Origin: Rotaria macrura
Taxonomy: Eukaryota > Rotifera > Eurotatoria > Philodinida > Philodinidae
Assembly: GCA_900239685.1 (NCBI GenBank)
Contig: OENT01000145.1
Coordinates: 1 to 64,000, forward strand
Length of the DNA stretch: 64,000 nt
Direction of reading: 5' to 3'
Part shown: piece after piece, positions 50,784-64,000 of the stretch
Numbering within the stretch: the stretch's first letter is position 1
How the letters are laid out: every line of letters starts with the position of its first letter
Position numbers and translations under genes: made by a program
Notes under the pieces: model-generated
The model's input: only the letters and a program-made list of their open reading frames with translations
What the model was told of the DNA's origin: nothing
Databases searched by the model: none

Positions 50784-53433
50784 GCTTGAACTATGATCTC
50801 ATGTAGATACATATAATGCTTCTTTTAAAATATCTTCTGTCTTTTACTTGAAAAAAATGAATGTGGAAAGAAAACAGGCTTCTTAATCTATTTGTTAATG
50901 CAATGCTTGAATACTCTAACATTTTTCGGATGTTAATGAAATGAAATGTATGTTCATCTTCATCAACATCGGAGTTTCTAAAAGCAGTCACATCTTTCGT
51001 TAATAAAAAAACACATAAAAAAAAGAAATTCCTATATCTGTATATGGTTAAAAGCAAAATGAGAAGGGGAGACGAAGAGAGGAGAAGGGAAGAGAATCGT
51101 GAGCAAGAGAGTATACTTAAAATTATCATCATCATCATTCTTCATTTTTTCTTTCGTTCTTCCTTCTATTTTTGCTTTTTCCGGCACGAGTATTTATGTC
51201 ATCAACTTCCGACGAATTGATCTACTATATGTTCAAAATAATGATTTCAATCGGATTTGTCTTACGGCTAATTCTTCAATGAAACCAGCATACATGCAAC
51301 TAATTTTCAATGAATTTGATGAATAGACATGCACATTGACCTAGCTAAAAATCTAATTAACATGATTTTTAGATTTTTTTCTGTAAATGTAGCCATGCGC
51401 AAGAGTTGTCGATTTTTTATTTCATCAATTTTTCTACCGTGCATGGCAATTGACCTTGCGTGATATTGCTTTTCTAGTATTATAGTCGTCATCGAGTCGA
51501 TTAGTTAGTCTCTGCACGTGGTCGATAATTGATTATTTGACAATAAGGATTGATTGATCGCTTTAATGCACGAATAACAGCAAACGCTTATGTCGAATTA
51601 CAAGCATGATGACAAGAAAACAATTAAGTCCTTCGTTCTTCTATTCTAACATCGTTTATTATCGGAAGTACGATTTATTCATAGCTCGTACTGAGACTTG
51701 TTAAAATAAGAAAGCAAATGTTGATACATCCGAGTATTGGATTTTTTTCATAGCCATTTTCGTTTTCATAATTCAACGAGACGCAATACTACTATAGGGC
51801 ATCTATTATCATGACAGTTGACGAAGCTTGACGTCTATTCTTTGAGAATATATTCGAAGCGTGACCTTAGGGTTTTTTCTTTCTATGAAAAAAAAAGGAA
51901 AAGAAATCTTTTTTTGACATCTTATGATAAACTGTAAATACATGTCTCCATTGATTTTTAAGTATAGCAGACTTGTCATTGTAACTATGAAATATATAAA
52001 AGTCTACTTCACTATACTCAGAAACATCATCATCAAGAACTGTCAGTAGTCTTCATGAATAATAAACGAACGGTTAATTAAAAGTAACAAGTACGTTCAT
52101 AGCCTAGAATTTTTACCTTTCATCGTTTTCGATGCTGGATTGGTAAGAGACGTACCAATGATCAACAATGAGGAACATGAACTCACACGAATTTTGCGAC
52201 CCGGCATTTTTAACAAATATGCAAGAAATAAGAGTATTTATATATGTGTGTATATATGGGTATATATATATATATATATATATATACGAGTATTTTGTGT
52301 CGTTCTATTAGAAACAGATAAACAAGTTGATAATTTTTATAATTACATGTTTTATTCGATAAAAAGCTGGCTTACAGTTGACTTTATACAGGTAATGATG
52401 ATCAGTAATAAATAGGAAGACTAGTAGGCGGTGGTGTATCACCGCTTTGCAAAAATATTATCTAATTTGCGTTTCACTAGAGTGATGTTCAACTAAGATT
52501 TGTCTGGTAGTCATAATGTTGATCATGAGACAAGGATGCCATAACAGAGAGAGAGAGAGAGGCAGAGAAAGAAATAGAACGAGAAAATTTGATTTTATAT
52601 GCTCATCGCTATTCTTGCTGCAATAATAGCTACAACGACAACGTCGGTTACCTATGTTATTCGACGGCCGTTGCTTTACATTAGAGGCGTTGATGCATTC
52701 TCGTTTCTTATGCTTACGAAGGTAACAGAAACATTTTAATTATGAAAGGAAAATTTAAAGAAAAAAAAAGAGCTAGAAGTAAGAGAAAAACGAAGAAAGG
52801 AAAAGCACCGTGCGTAGAAAACGGATGTACGGCACCTCACACGGATCGTAAAAAACAGAAAAAACCAGTGACCGACCATGCGCATAGAAATGCAAACAGG
52901 ATTTTCCATCTCCTTTTTTTATTTTTATTTCAAAGAATATGCACGTTTATTCTATTATTTTGTGTAATCATGGCATGAACGAGAAAACAACAACAAACTG
53001 AATAAATTTGTTCATGAGACCAGAAAATCTTATTTTAATGCAAGTTTAGAAAAAAAAGAGCGACAAATTTTATCATATTGATGACAGTAATATTATTCAT
53101 TTATTTTGTTTTTTTTTCTCTTCATACAAATCTCAAAAATAGGCAAAAGTAATGTTGAGCTTTGAAAAAAAAAAGAAAGAAAGAAGAAAAGCCAGTACAA
53201 ACATACACGCACACGCACATATATATGTTGCAAAACAACAACAATAACAACAACAATAGCCAGAAACTACACATACATTGAAAAAAGAAGAAAAAAGAAA
53301 GAAACTGAGCTTGAACAGCACCAGCAGATACATATAAATATAAGTGTGCGCCGATATTTTCTTCAAATGGACGGCATGAAACAAAAAACAGACCAATTAG
53401 AGAGACTATACATATAAGATAAATTCTTAAATG
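50784..53433. other. Intergenic region upstream of PDE1
   Basis: It should contain the PDE1 promoter and the 3'UTR of the downstream scaffold-like gene. An (AG)n run lies near 52548-52562, a TA microsatellite at 52252-52286 and GAAA-rich tracts near 52740-52800. The lysine-rich plus frame at 52742-52978 has no splice context or recognisable domain and I do not call it. Confidence 0.55.
53100..53105 (-). terminator. Candidate poly(A) signal of the scaffold-like gene
   Basis: AATAAA on the minus strand, about 330 bases after the TAG at 53434. Confidence 0.4.
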
Positions 53434-56400
53434 CTAAGATTCCGCACTTGTTGACAAGGATGAATATGTTCGAGTATTTTTTTCTGTTTCTTTAGCTAAA
53501 GACTGTTCATATTTGAATAATTCGGCAAGTGTAACATCGTTTGGCAGATAATTCGTATTTGGTGACATACGTGATGCAGCCATATTAGCTCGTGCTAATC
53601 GAATTGATGCTTCACTAGAAAAGAAAACCGACAAGGAAAAGGATATTAAATCATTACTGATTTTTATTTTTCTTTGTTTTTTAGATTCTCATGCGAGTGA
53701 GCATATTTCATTCATTCATTCGTTCATGCAAAAAAAATAGAGTGTATAATCGATTACCTGTTGAAGATCAAGTACTGAAAAATTCTTATTATATTTGATT
53801 TTGAATAAAATAAAACAAACAATATCCTTATTATTATCTACCTTGATAATAGACTTTCTCTTGCACGTTCAAATTGTGATGCTGATTCGTGATGAAATTC
53901 CTGTGAATCTTTAACTAATTTATCTGTTTCATCCAATATAGCCTGTTGACTTTTACTTAAACCTTGTAGACCAGACAGGTTACCATTAGGTATGACATAT
54001 GATGTTGTTCTATAACGTGGATGATCATAACGTTGTTCATTCGATGGGGTCATTGTTGATGGATAACATGGTGTTGGACGATATATTGTTTTATATGTAT
54101 CCGTTGATTGATAGTATTGAGGAAGACGTGGTGATGCATGTGGATAATGTGATGGAAGACAACCATTTTGATTCGAAGGCGTTGTCGTTAAAAATGATAT
54201 ATCAAGGAAATGTGGATGACTCGATATTGTATCTTGTATAGGCGTATTCGATAAGTTTTCTGCACTTGTACTTAAAAATGATTTCGCATGTTTTGTATTA
54301 TCCATACGTGGTATATATTTTAATGTTGAATAGTGTGATGTTGATTGTTCGAGTGAAGATTTTTTCAATTCTAATTCATCGATTTTCATATCCAATTGTT
54401 TTTTTGAATCTTCTAAACGTTCACGATAAACAGCTAGGCGCTGCCGCGTCAATTCAGCCATATCCTCTTCATACTGGTGCATTTTTATTTTAACTCTTTC
54501 ACTATCAATTGGATTAGCATCAAATGATAACGAACGAAGTAATGCATCTTAATAGAAAATAATATTTTATGATTAAAGAAGATTATCAATATAGGAACTA
54601 AGGAAGATATCATGATGCAGTATATGAAATTGTAACAAGTAAACATGGGAAACAATTCAATATTTTCATGTAGATGATCATATTTGAAACTTCTTATTAT
54701 TCTACATGAGATCAAATTCATATCTATGAAGTATTATGATATGAAACCTATTATTTTTGAATATTAAGTTGATGCAATTAATTAAAGAGAATATTGATGA
54801 CTTTTTAAAGAAACTTTACAATGCACAATTAGAAACATTAACTGTGTACGCGTAGGAGTTCATTCTTTTTTAAAGAATCAATATTGTGTAATTTATTTTT
54901 TAATTGATAATCATAGAATGCATTTTCCTTCAATTTAATTACGAATGAATAAATCCTTCTTATGAAAGCCATTCTTTTTCTCAGTATTATGTTGAACTAT
55001 CGTTGTAAACATAAATTCATGTGTTTATAAGTCATGACTCGAATGGTTTGCAAATTTTTTTATATGATTATTATGGAAAACCGAGTAGTGTCTAATGACT
55101 GCGAAACAGGAATTCCGTCACAGTTCTATGTTTTATGACAATGAAGAGGAGGATATGACGCCCTTTAGTAGTGGAAAAAAATTTTCTTGCAGTCTTTTTT
55201 TGGAAATATAAACATATTCTTCTTTTATGAAAAGAAAAGAAACGAGTAGACTATGATTCTCTGAAATGATAGCTGTTGGGAACTATCAGTATGCATGAAT
55301 GTAATATTCAAGATAATTTTAGCTCAAAAGATCTTTTCAATCATGCATTTTATTAATTTATGAATCGAGGCATGCAGACGAAAAATGATTATTTCTATAG
55401 AGGTATTATTGTTAGCTTCTTTGACAATATCTATCGTATTGAGTTATGAATTTTTCTGTTCGAAGATTAGATAGAAATACTTCAAAAACATTCAGAATAC
55501 CATTGAATCATTCTGCTGCATCAGATTGGATCAGCACAAATCTTTTTCGAAAAGATTCAAACTAAAAACTCCTGTAGAAAAAAAAAATACCCCGCATTTT
55601 TCTCTCTCTCTCTCACTATGATCTGATTTACTTCTGAATCATTTAAGATCAAAGATGAGCATTATAAACAATCGGAAGAGTTTTCACTTGTTTCTCATAT
55701 TTAATTACATCAATTTAAGTTCTATTGAAAAGACTTCCACACGTGTTATTCATTTCTTCGAAAGAAAACTAAGACGCAAGAAATTTACGGTTGTCAGTTC
55801 ATCGTTTCAGAGAAGAATATTTTGCTTGTCTAATATAATTGTCCAACAATCAAAATCCATCATGCAATGAACACTATGCCGAATTAAAATTAAAGTAGAA
55901 GAACTATTTCGATAGCCGCAGTTTCTAAGAAATGAATGAAAAGTAATAACAAAACTGGAAATTAATTGTTTACTATCGAGTAATACTCTACATAATTGAA
56001 TGACAATATCAAAGAGAAAAATCATAATGATAGATATCTTTCGTCAGAATCTCTGCAGTTTGTAATATTGAACATGTTTACAGTTGTCATTTATTTAATT
56101 AGAGACATAATCCATCTTATAGAAACTTTACTTCAGCTGCTGCATTTTCTATTCCTATCTAGTTCAATAAATACTCTCTGATTAATTTATGATTCATATT
56201 TAGTTGAAAGGGCCGACACACTTCGTTAGAGTTTCTAATTCAGAAAATTTATACTTTGTAATTTAAATAACAGATTGCCATATTCTACGTAAATATACAG
56301 CAGATATAAAGGACACCGCTATCGGAACGTCATCAGAAAGAACTTCATATATAATTCATTACACTATCTCATCATCAATGTTCTAGCCAAGCAAGATAAA

Positions 56401-59400
56401 TATAATATATACACATAAATATCTGTTTAATATTTAAATAGAAAGCAAGGTGTTTGTTTTCATCGAGAAAAAAACTGTCCTCTTTTCTCGATTTCTAAAA
56501 AGTGCACTGGAATGCTGTTTATCAAGTGTTATTAAACTTAGAATTGTACCAAAACGTACGAAATATTTAAAGGTTAACTGCTCGAAGAATCGATTTCTTT
56601 GTTTTTTTCAAATAACACTGACTGTATTCATATTTACTGTGCAATACATCGTCACTTGTAATGGACGGAGAATTTCGACGAAGACTATAGTCCCACTGAG
56701 TAGTTTCTTGCTTTTCAATTATTGGTGTGGCAAATATCGTGCTGTTATTTAGATAGAAAAAATAACAGAGAAAGAAGAAACTCAAACATTCGAAATAAAC
56801 ACTATTTAAGTAAAGAACTACGGGATACATGCTTTCTTAATTCTACTGAAGAACAAAATATGACTCACACACAGAGGTTATTCATTAATCTAAAGTTGAT
56901 ACTGGAAATCTTCTTCTGGCTTGTCATCTCCACTTCCTACGTTGAATCTTACATTCTATACACATGAACATGCAGTCGAAAGACAAAAACATCGAGACAT
57001 TAAACATAGCGAGAAATAAAGTTAAAATACTGTTTAACCGATTAGACAGAGCAGAAGTATTCACTCGCGAATTATTTCTGTGAATCCCATATTATCATTT
57101 AGAAACTGTAATGTAAAATATTTTTTCACAGTTATCAAATATTTCCGATAGTCTCGAAATTATTTCTTTTTCTTCCATACGTTGATTGCTCGATGTATAT
57201 CTTTTCGGAGATTTCAATATTGTTCAACTTTTACTTCTCATATCTGATATGAATATATTAAACTAATAAAACACGTTCCGTTTCTATTTATATGCACATC
57301 TATTCATCTTCAAAGATTTGAAACATTCAGAGAAAGTGCATGAATGAATAGTCATAAAGATCTAACGTTTCGTTTATACCTGTTTCTCCAATAATATAAT
57401 TCAATTTTGCTTCTGTTAATTCGACCCAAATATTTGATCGACTCCAATTCAATGAAAGTAAATCAAGTATATGGGCACGTTCACGACGTAATTGCAAAAT
57501 TTGTTGTTCAATTTCTTTTGCCGACATCAAAGATTGTTCTAAACGTTTATCATTTATTGATGAATTTAGTCGAGCTTTGATTTGATTTCGTGCCGTTAGA
57601 ATTAATTCACTATGATGCTCATAGATATCATCGTTTGCTGATGATTTCATTCGATTCAATGGACGTTGTGTGACTTCTGAAACATCTTCACTATCGGACG
57701 ATGAACCTTTAATATCGACTTGTAAACCAAAATTTGCCTTATTACGACGAGTACGTTGTAACTAAAGATTAGAAAATAAATTGTGAGAATGAAATGAAAA
57801 CGAAACAAACTTTTTCGTCAACAAGAATTCCTGAATCAGCACTACGCTCAAGTGTTGCTGGACGTGTGCTCGTGGTCGTTTGATTATTATCGTTTGTTGA
57901 TAAATAATAATTCTCATCTGTATATCTTGTTATTGTCAATGTTGATCTATCAGTGGATTGTTCATTTAATTTCCTGATAAAGTCTCGACCAGAATCAGTA
58001 TACGTTTGTGTTATTTGTGGATGTTCAGATGATGATATTGACAATGATGGTGATGTTGTTTGTACATGTGTTTGAGCACCTGAATCATCGTATTGTAAAT
58101 TAAAATCATTATTGGTTTGTGTACCATCGTTTGTTATTAAAAAGTTTGGTATATCATGAGATGAGACTTGTGTTGACGATGTTAAATTTTCAAAATAACA
58201 TTGTAAGGCAAGATCACGTTGAAGAGGTGGACTGTATTGACATGATCGATCTACTTTTTCATGTAATTTCATCGGTGATGTACTGGAATCAATGAACGAT
58301 TTTTTATTTTTATTTTCATCCATTAATATAGGTGATAATGCAATATCACGTGTTAACTTCTTTGTTGGCATTTCATTATTCCAATCGAATACAGGTGGAA
58401 TTTCGATATGTTCACTTGAACGATAAGTAGTATCATGTGATGGTGCAATACGCATTTGAACAATGTTTGGTTCCAGAGTTGAGACAAATGTTTGAACTGC
58501 TTGTGATGGTTCAATACGTTTCGTTGCTTTATATGAATGTAGCGATGGACTACGCCATGTTGTACTACTACCTTCAATGACTGTGTGATCTTGCCATGTA
58601 TCGATAACTTCAACTTTTTCTTTTTTGTTTGATACGTAAGAACGGTCAGATAGCTGATCTTCTTGTCTATTGTAGTCAATTGGACGATGATGGAATTGAT
58701 GATTACTATCGGTTAGAGTTGTAGCTATCGGTTGCGATAGAGGTTTTTCTAGAGAAGGTTTGCTAGCATTATTTGAATAGACAGAACCTTGTGTTATAAC
58801 GATAGATTCGCAAATCGAATTAAGCATCGTTGATGGACCATCAATATCGATAGATATCATATCAGACTGAAATGAATAAAAATATTAAAGAAAAGCTCAA
58901 AAACTATTTCACAGAACGAACAAAGAGAATAAATGAAGAAAAAATTTTCAAATGTAATGAGCAACAAATAAGTCAAGTGTTGAAACGATGTTTGTTTTTA
59001 ATCTTCGACAGTAATTCGTTTTGTATATATTTGAGAGTGTATATAACATGATCAGTCATGCGAAACATGTTTTCGAAATCAATACTAAATAATACTTATT
59101 TCTATATTTTTATTTTATTTTTTAACAGAAGAAAAAACAGTTGCATGATGAAGTTCTTTTAAAAAATATGATCTGATTCGTTTGATTTTTTATGCACAAG
59201 GTTATATATTAAAAGACACATTTGTACGAGACATTAGAAACTCTGTCACACACTGTAGCCTGCTTATTCTAGTGTTTTACATTGAGAAAAAGTTCTTTTC
59301 TACGAATAAATATCCACTATCGAAATATAATGGATATTGAACTAGAATAAGAATCTGTTATTTTTTTGCCGATAACAAATCATAATGTTTTTCTCAAACT

Positions 59401-62400
59401 TTCGAAAAATATTTATTCGCCTTTCTGTCGATGTTTAAAAAACAATATACTCTTGAAAATAAATTTTTTTATTATACCATTCGCTCCAAAGTAAAGACTA
59501 TTTTATTCCATCGGACTCATTCATGATCTTAAAAGTTTTCCTTTTCTTTTTCAAAATGATGATATTAATCGCCATGAGAACATTTGACAAAATAATCATG
59601 CTTTTATTTTAGTAGACAGTAATCGTCCAATCGCGTAGAAGAAATTTCTAAATGTGTGCTGATCAAAGTAAAACCTATTGAAACGGCACTGTGCATCATA
59701 TTAGAAAATTATATATCGACAGAAAAATAACTTTTTATTGTTGATCAAATCGATTTTGATTTATTTTTTTGGTAAAAATCTCATTCAATAGAGCATTAGT
59801 TCAAGCGTACGACTGATGTGAGTGTTTTATCGAACAAAATAGTCGTTTTTCTTTCGACTTTACGCATCATTCTATTATCACTAGAGGAAATTCTATTTGA
59901 ATATTCATCAACACTAAATCTCTCATAACACTTAATTAGACGATTTATATCTTAAGTATAGAAACTTTGAGGCACGTCCTTTGACAGGCCCACATAAATT
60001 GAATTAACTGCATCGATGAGCCTGTTACTTGTCTCTTAGGAGTGATATACATGTAATGAATAGACATTTGAATTCACGTCAGATTAGATTAATCGATGAC
60101 ATGCTTTCGAAATTGAATCGTTGCTTTAGATGATTTCATCGCTCCTTACATTGACGCAATTGAAATCATCGAATAAACAATCTTTTAGTGTTGTTATGCA
60201 TTCGTTACGCTGCACATTTTTCACATTTTTGCTAACGGCAATGACTTGCTTTCACTCAGAAATTATGACATTTCATCAGTTAGCATCAACCAAACATACT
60301 TAAACAAATGTCCTTAGGCGCAGCAACTTGTTCACAAAAGAAAAGTCTTATCGCATATCTCATTTGTTGTAGTTTTCTATGTACTAGTATTGGATAAGTC
60401 GTTGTTATGGAATCAAAACCATGTCGTATTAAAAATCTAAAATTTTCATGCTAAATATATTGATAGATTTTAGATACGAGTTTAATGCGTGAACTTTTGA
60501 ACCAGTCATGCAAGATGCACGAAACAATCCAATTGTGTCAGTCGATAGAAGGTGCTTCTAAGTAATACATGTTGGAAAAAATTCGTTCTCAGATGTCGGT
60601 CCGTTTTCTTCGATGGAAACACTTATGAATGAACTAGCATAATACTTGTACAATATATGCATCCAAAGTTGATTTATAGAAAAAATAACGATGTTGATTA
60701 ATTAGTTCTCAGTAATATAGTTGGGTTCATGAATGGAATTTTTCTTCGAAATCTCGATTATCTAATTTCACAGGAAAAACACAATGAATCATATCTATCA
60801 GAATACAAACTAATGAGATTATATTATTCAAAACTTTTACTCATATTTTTCATTCATCTGAATTCAATACACATCGTATTCAGTATGATTAATGAATATA
60901 ATTTAAAACAAGCTCAATTCAACTAGAAATTATTTCGATTTTTTTACTAGACATGAGGAAAAAGAATAAAATTGAATTTTTCTACAGTGTGTCTGAAAAA
61001 GTCATTTGTCCAAGAGAAAATTGTATGTCTTGCATGTATTTTGGCCAAGTGAACTGATTTTTTTCAGCTTATTAACTAGCTTGAGATCTGACGTTATCTA
61101 CTTCAATATGGAATACTGCCTTTTCCCTACACACGTCTATCAGAAATCGATCATAAAAAAATAGAAACGTCTTCCAAAACTTATTGATAAATTCCATTTT
61201 AATGAAAATAATTTTCTATTATCATCAACAAAAATGATAGTATGACAGTCAATATATTAGGCTACGCCGGATTGTTCCAGTCAACATTATGTAATATTCT
61301 CCAATATTTCTACTCTGGTATCGTTATTTCTTGATGAAAATAGAACACTACTGTACTAAAATCCGTAGGAGTATTTTATTAAATTTTATTTGTAGTCGGC
61401 AGTATTTTCAAGGCAAAAATATGTGAAAGGATTCTTTGAAGTTCTTGAGAACTCTACATAGGACAGAAGTAACTCATGAATTTAAATAAAGTAGTAAAAA
61501 ATTTTGAAAATCTAAGAAAACAAGATCAACTCATTTGTTCATAAATCTGTGGAGATGTACACAGTTTTCTTTTTGGGAAGTTACTTTCAAAACATATCCT
61601 TTATAAAAATATAATAAAACTTTCAAAGGTTTACTTATTCATTTGAGTAAGTTTTCTTTTCCGTGAAATCTACATAATCATGATACTAAATAGCTGCACA
61701 AGAAAAAAACATACTAACCTCATCAAAATGTTGAGGATTTGTACCAATAATAGGTACTTCAATGTCATCGGATGTATGTTGATATTTTTTATCTTCTTGT
61801 ATTGTATTAGTACCATTCGTATATAAAATTGAACTAAATACTTGATTTAAAATTTTTCGACCCTTGTATGGTAAACGAACATGTGGATCACGTGCCATAA
61901 TGTCAGGTCCAGCCTGTATACGTTTAGTTAAGATAACACGTTGTTCCGTTCCTTGTCGATCAACATAACCAATTTTAAAACCTTTACCCTGTTTAACTAT
62001 TTCGAGATCAGATACTTTATCAACACGATGTGTCTGATGACGTGTTGGATTTACAGGTATTGTTTCACTTATTCTTCTTGTCGTTGGTAATAATATAGGG
62101 GGTGAACGTTCGAGAAGAGGAGCAGAAGGAGGAGGTGGTGGTGGTGGTGGTGGTAGCAGTAGAGATGGAGGAGAAGAAGGAGATTTTATTTTATACTCTT
62201 CTAAATGTTGTTCAAGGTTAGAAATGACATTTGATGATATTGAAATATTATCAATTAGAGTCGGTGATAGAATTTCTTCATAATCTTCATTAATATCAAG
62301 TTCAAGACGTGTTGGGCGTTGCGGACGTTGAATAATTTTTCCTATGGGACTTTGTTTTAATTCAATTACCATTGTTTGTAAATTTGATGTTGGCGGTGAT

Positions 62401-63125
62401 TGATGATAATTAACAATTTTAGTTAGGTATTGATTATTTTTTTCTGCATGTATATCTTCAACAATAGTACATAGTGATGAAATCGAATTTTCTTGATTTA
62501 TCCTATGAATATCTTCAACAATGCTGGTAAGTTGTTCAATATGTAATTTTAATGATGATGTGTCTTCAATTAGCATCGGTTCTTGTGGTTCGTTACATAC
62601 ATATGATGGTGTATGATCTAATGAGTCATTTTCAAAATGATTTTCTTGTTCTCCTAATTCAGCTAATTCATCAGCTAGGGTCTTTTTCGGTGGACTTGAT
62701 ATTGCGTAGGAATCTAAACGTGCTAGACGATATGCTAATTCATTTGGATCAAGATGTGTGTCATGTATAGATGATATAGATGTGCGTGTAGATGTTGTCG
62801 ATTTAATATCTTGATGTTCAGAATCCATAATTTGTATGTAATCTTCTTGTGAAGATTGATTTACAAGATTTGTTTTTTCAATATAATGATTTTGCTGTGG
62901 TTCGTGTACAAGAATAGTTGGCTCAATTTCATCAATTCGAAATAATTGTGATTGCTCAAATGATTGTACTGATACAATTGTTGTTAAATTTTCTGTATTT
63001 GGAAATAGATCATCTTCATTATGATTCGTATGTTGAATCGATAGATCGTCTGGATAGATTGGTTCATTTATTGATCGTGCCCAAGCATCGTGATCAATAT
63101 CCGAAAAATTCGAAAGTTTGATTTG
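53434..63125 (-). CDS. Large scaffold-like protein with coiled coil, 5' end beyond window
   Basis: Five exons in view: 63125-61719, 58866-57811, 57761-57380, 54547-53842, 53614-53434 (stop TAG). They give 1243 residues with the N-terminus missing; the first acceptor (TATATTAG) is phase 0, so more exons lie to the right. I cannot name the family. Two compact blocks stand out in disordered sequence. One is KQGKGFKIGYVDRQGTEQRV followed by MARDPHVRLPYKGRKILNQV, near the end of the first exon. The other is a helical region EIEQQILQLRRERAHILDLL, then ELTEAKLNYIIGETDALLRS across an intron, then the charged heptad-like AELTRQRLAVYRERLEDSKK. A P9 tract lies at 62128-62154. The repeated phrase LSTSAE occurs mid-protein and at the very C-terminus. 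A cytoskeleton-binding adaptor is a guess from composition. Two introns are about 2.8 kb, long for this window. Confidence 0.82.
54548..57379. other. 2.8-kb intron of scaffold-like gene
   Basis: AT-rich, with a short TC run near 55597-55615. No exon, RNA gene or transposon was recognised, and the open frames are under 110 codons and non-coding in character. Confidence 0.55.
58867..61718. other. 2.85-kb intron of scaffold-like gene
   Basis: AT-rich. I see nothing in it beyond the splice ends (donor GAG|GTTAGT, acceptor CATTTCAG). Confidence 0.55.
62128..62154 (-). repeat. Proline tract in scaffold-like protein
   Basis: A CCA/CCT run encodes P9 between SLLL and SAPLLERSPP. It is a typical profilin/SH3/WW ligand type of sequence, with no binding partner in view. 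Confidence 0.85.
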
Positions 63126-64000
63126 CTAATATAAATATAGAAAACCATAGATTGTATGTTAATAGTAAAGAAAGAAAGAACAAGAAAAGAACAGATGGAT
63201 CTAATATTAAAAAAACAGAAATGTGTGTTTAATGTGGGGCAATTGTTTTATTATGAGTGTATTTTATAGATGTTTGACATTGAATTTTCACATAATGTGA
63301 AAAGAGAAAATACTGAATTTGAATGAGAGACAAAAAAAAATGAATAGATATTTAAGTGATATGTTATAAATAGGGAGAAAAATATAATTTCTTTTAACTT
63401 TTTTTTCTTATTCGTAAAAATCTCTAGAGTATTCATTCGAGAATTGAAAAGACAGTTAGAAAAATTGAAATATCTTTACATTAGATTCGCTCGTATTAGA
63501 TGACTATATTTTTTTCTGTCGTTAACTTGTCTCATTTGTGGTCAAGTACTAGTCAGTGTGTTTCATAGATAAATATTCAGTGATCATCTAACAAAGCGAA
63601 TTCTCACAACTAGAGCACACAAGCATAAAATTATAAATTGAAAAATTACTTTCACGCATTTATCTATTGTAAACTGATAGATAAATTTCTAATGATTGGA
63701 GACAATATGAATTTGAGTGTATCAAATCGAATTATGAAAATTTTTACAAGAATTAGTACTCTTTTACTATTGTACGCTTTATGAAACTCATGTTTCGTAA
63801 CCCGTCTAAAGAAAATCGATCTAAAAATTTTGACGTAAAAAGCTGTACATCGTGAGAATTTAATAGGAATAAATTTTAGTGCAAATCGTGGAACTTTTGA
63901 TATGTTTCAATCGTTTCAAACAAACGATGTTAAACAGAAGCTTTTATCATGAAGTTAATTAAAGCATCATATTAACACTTATGATTTCGGATGGAAACTT
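63126..64000. other. Intron at right edge
   Basis: Upstream of the first visible exon of the scaffold-like gene. No open frame with coding character is present; the next exon must lie beyond 64000. Confidence 0.5.

Noticed and set aside
52742-52978. Lysine-rich 78-aa plus frame
   Set aside because: Low complexity from GAAA-rich DNA followed by a T-rich hydrophobic run; no start context or exon structure.
1-64000. tRNA, rRNA, spliced-leader RNA, CRISPR array or telomeric repeats
   Set aside because: I looked for the typical motifs by eye and found none; a covariance-model scan would be decisive.

Overview
The window reads as nuclear DNA of a small-genome invertebrate animal. It is AT-rich, the genes are split by GT..AG introns, many of them only 49-66 bases, and the proteins are metazoan (a PDE1-type cyclic nucleotide phosphodiesterase, a CAT-type amino acid transporter, a SEA-domain membrane protein). 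Compact introns together with very long, low-complexity, S/T/E/P-rich proteins fit a bdelloid rotifer. That is an inference from style; nothing in the sequence proves it. No prokaryotic, organellar, CRISPR, rRNA or tRNA features were seen.

Layout. Positions 1-13925 (minus) hold the 5' part of a giant gene of at least 4189 codons. It has seven exons in the window, including one exon of more than 5 kb that runs off the left edge and one exon with a 210-bp tandem array. Positions 14371-20701 (minus) hold a four-exon gene whose first exon begins with a divergent beta-NAC/BTF3-like domain fused to a long, charged, disordered tail. Positions 24021-25997 (plus) encode a cationic amino acid transporter of the SLC7 CAT type. 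It lies tail-to-tail, 96 bp apart, with a minus-strand gene (26094-30614) for a single-pass protein with a SEA domain. Positions 35428-36704 (minus) hold a seven-exon gene for a 303-aa protein with four TPxR motifs. Positions 43777-50783 (minus) hold a complete PDE1 gene, which has three small, phase-matched candidate mutually exclusive exons and a 335-bp hAT-like MITE in one intron. Positions 53434-63125 (minus) hold the 3' part of a gene for a large scaffold-like protein with coiled coil.

The long gene-free stretches (20.7-24.0, 30.6-35.4, 36.7-43.8, 50.8-53.4 kb and several introns) contain microsatellites and fold-back elements. These include a 689-bp Tc1/mariner-like MITE with TA target duplication, a 447-bp fold-back and a terminal fragment related to the hAT-like MITE.

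The genes do not form an obvious pathway. PDE1 (cAMP/cGMP hydrolysis), CAT (arginine/lysine uptake) and the NAC-like gene (possibly ribosome-associated) are independent units. All exon models below were joined by hand: every internal junction given is GT..AG and preserves reading phase through the whole protein. None has transcript support. Residue numbers follow these models.
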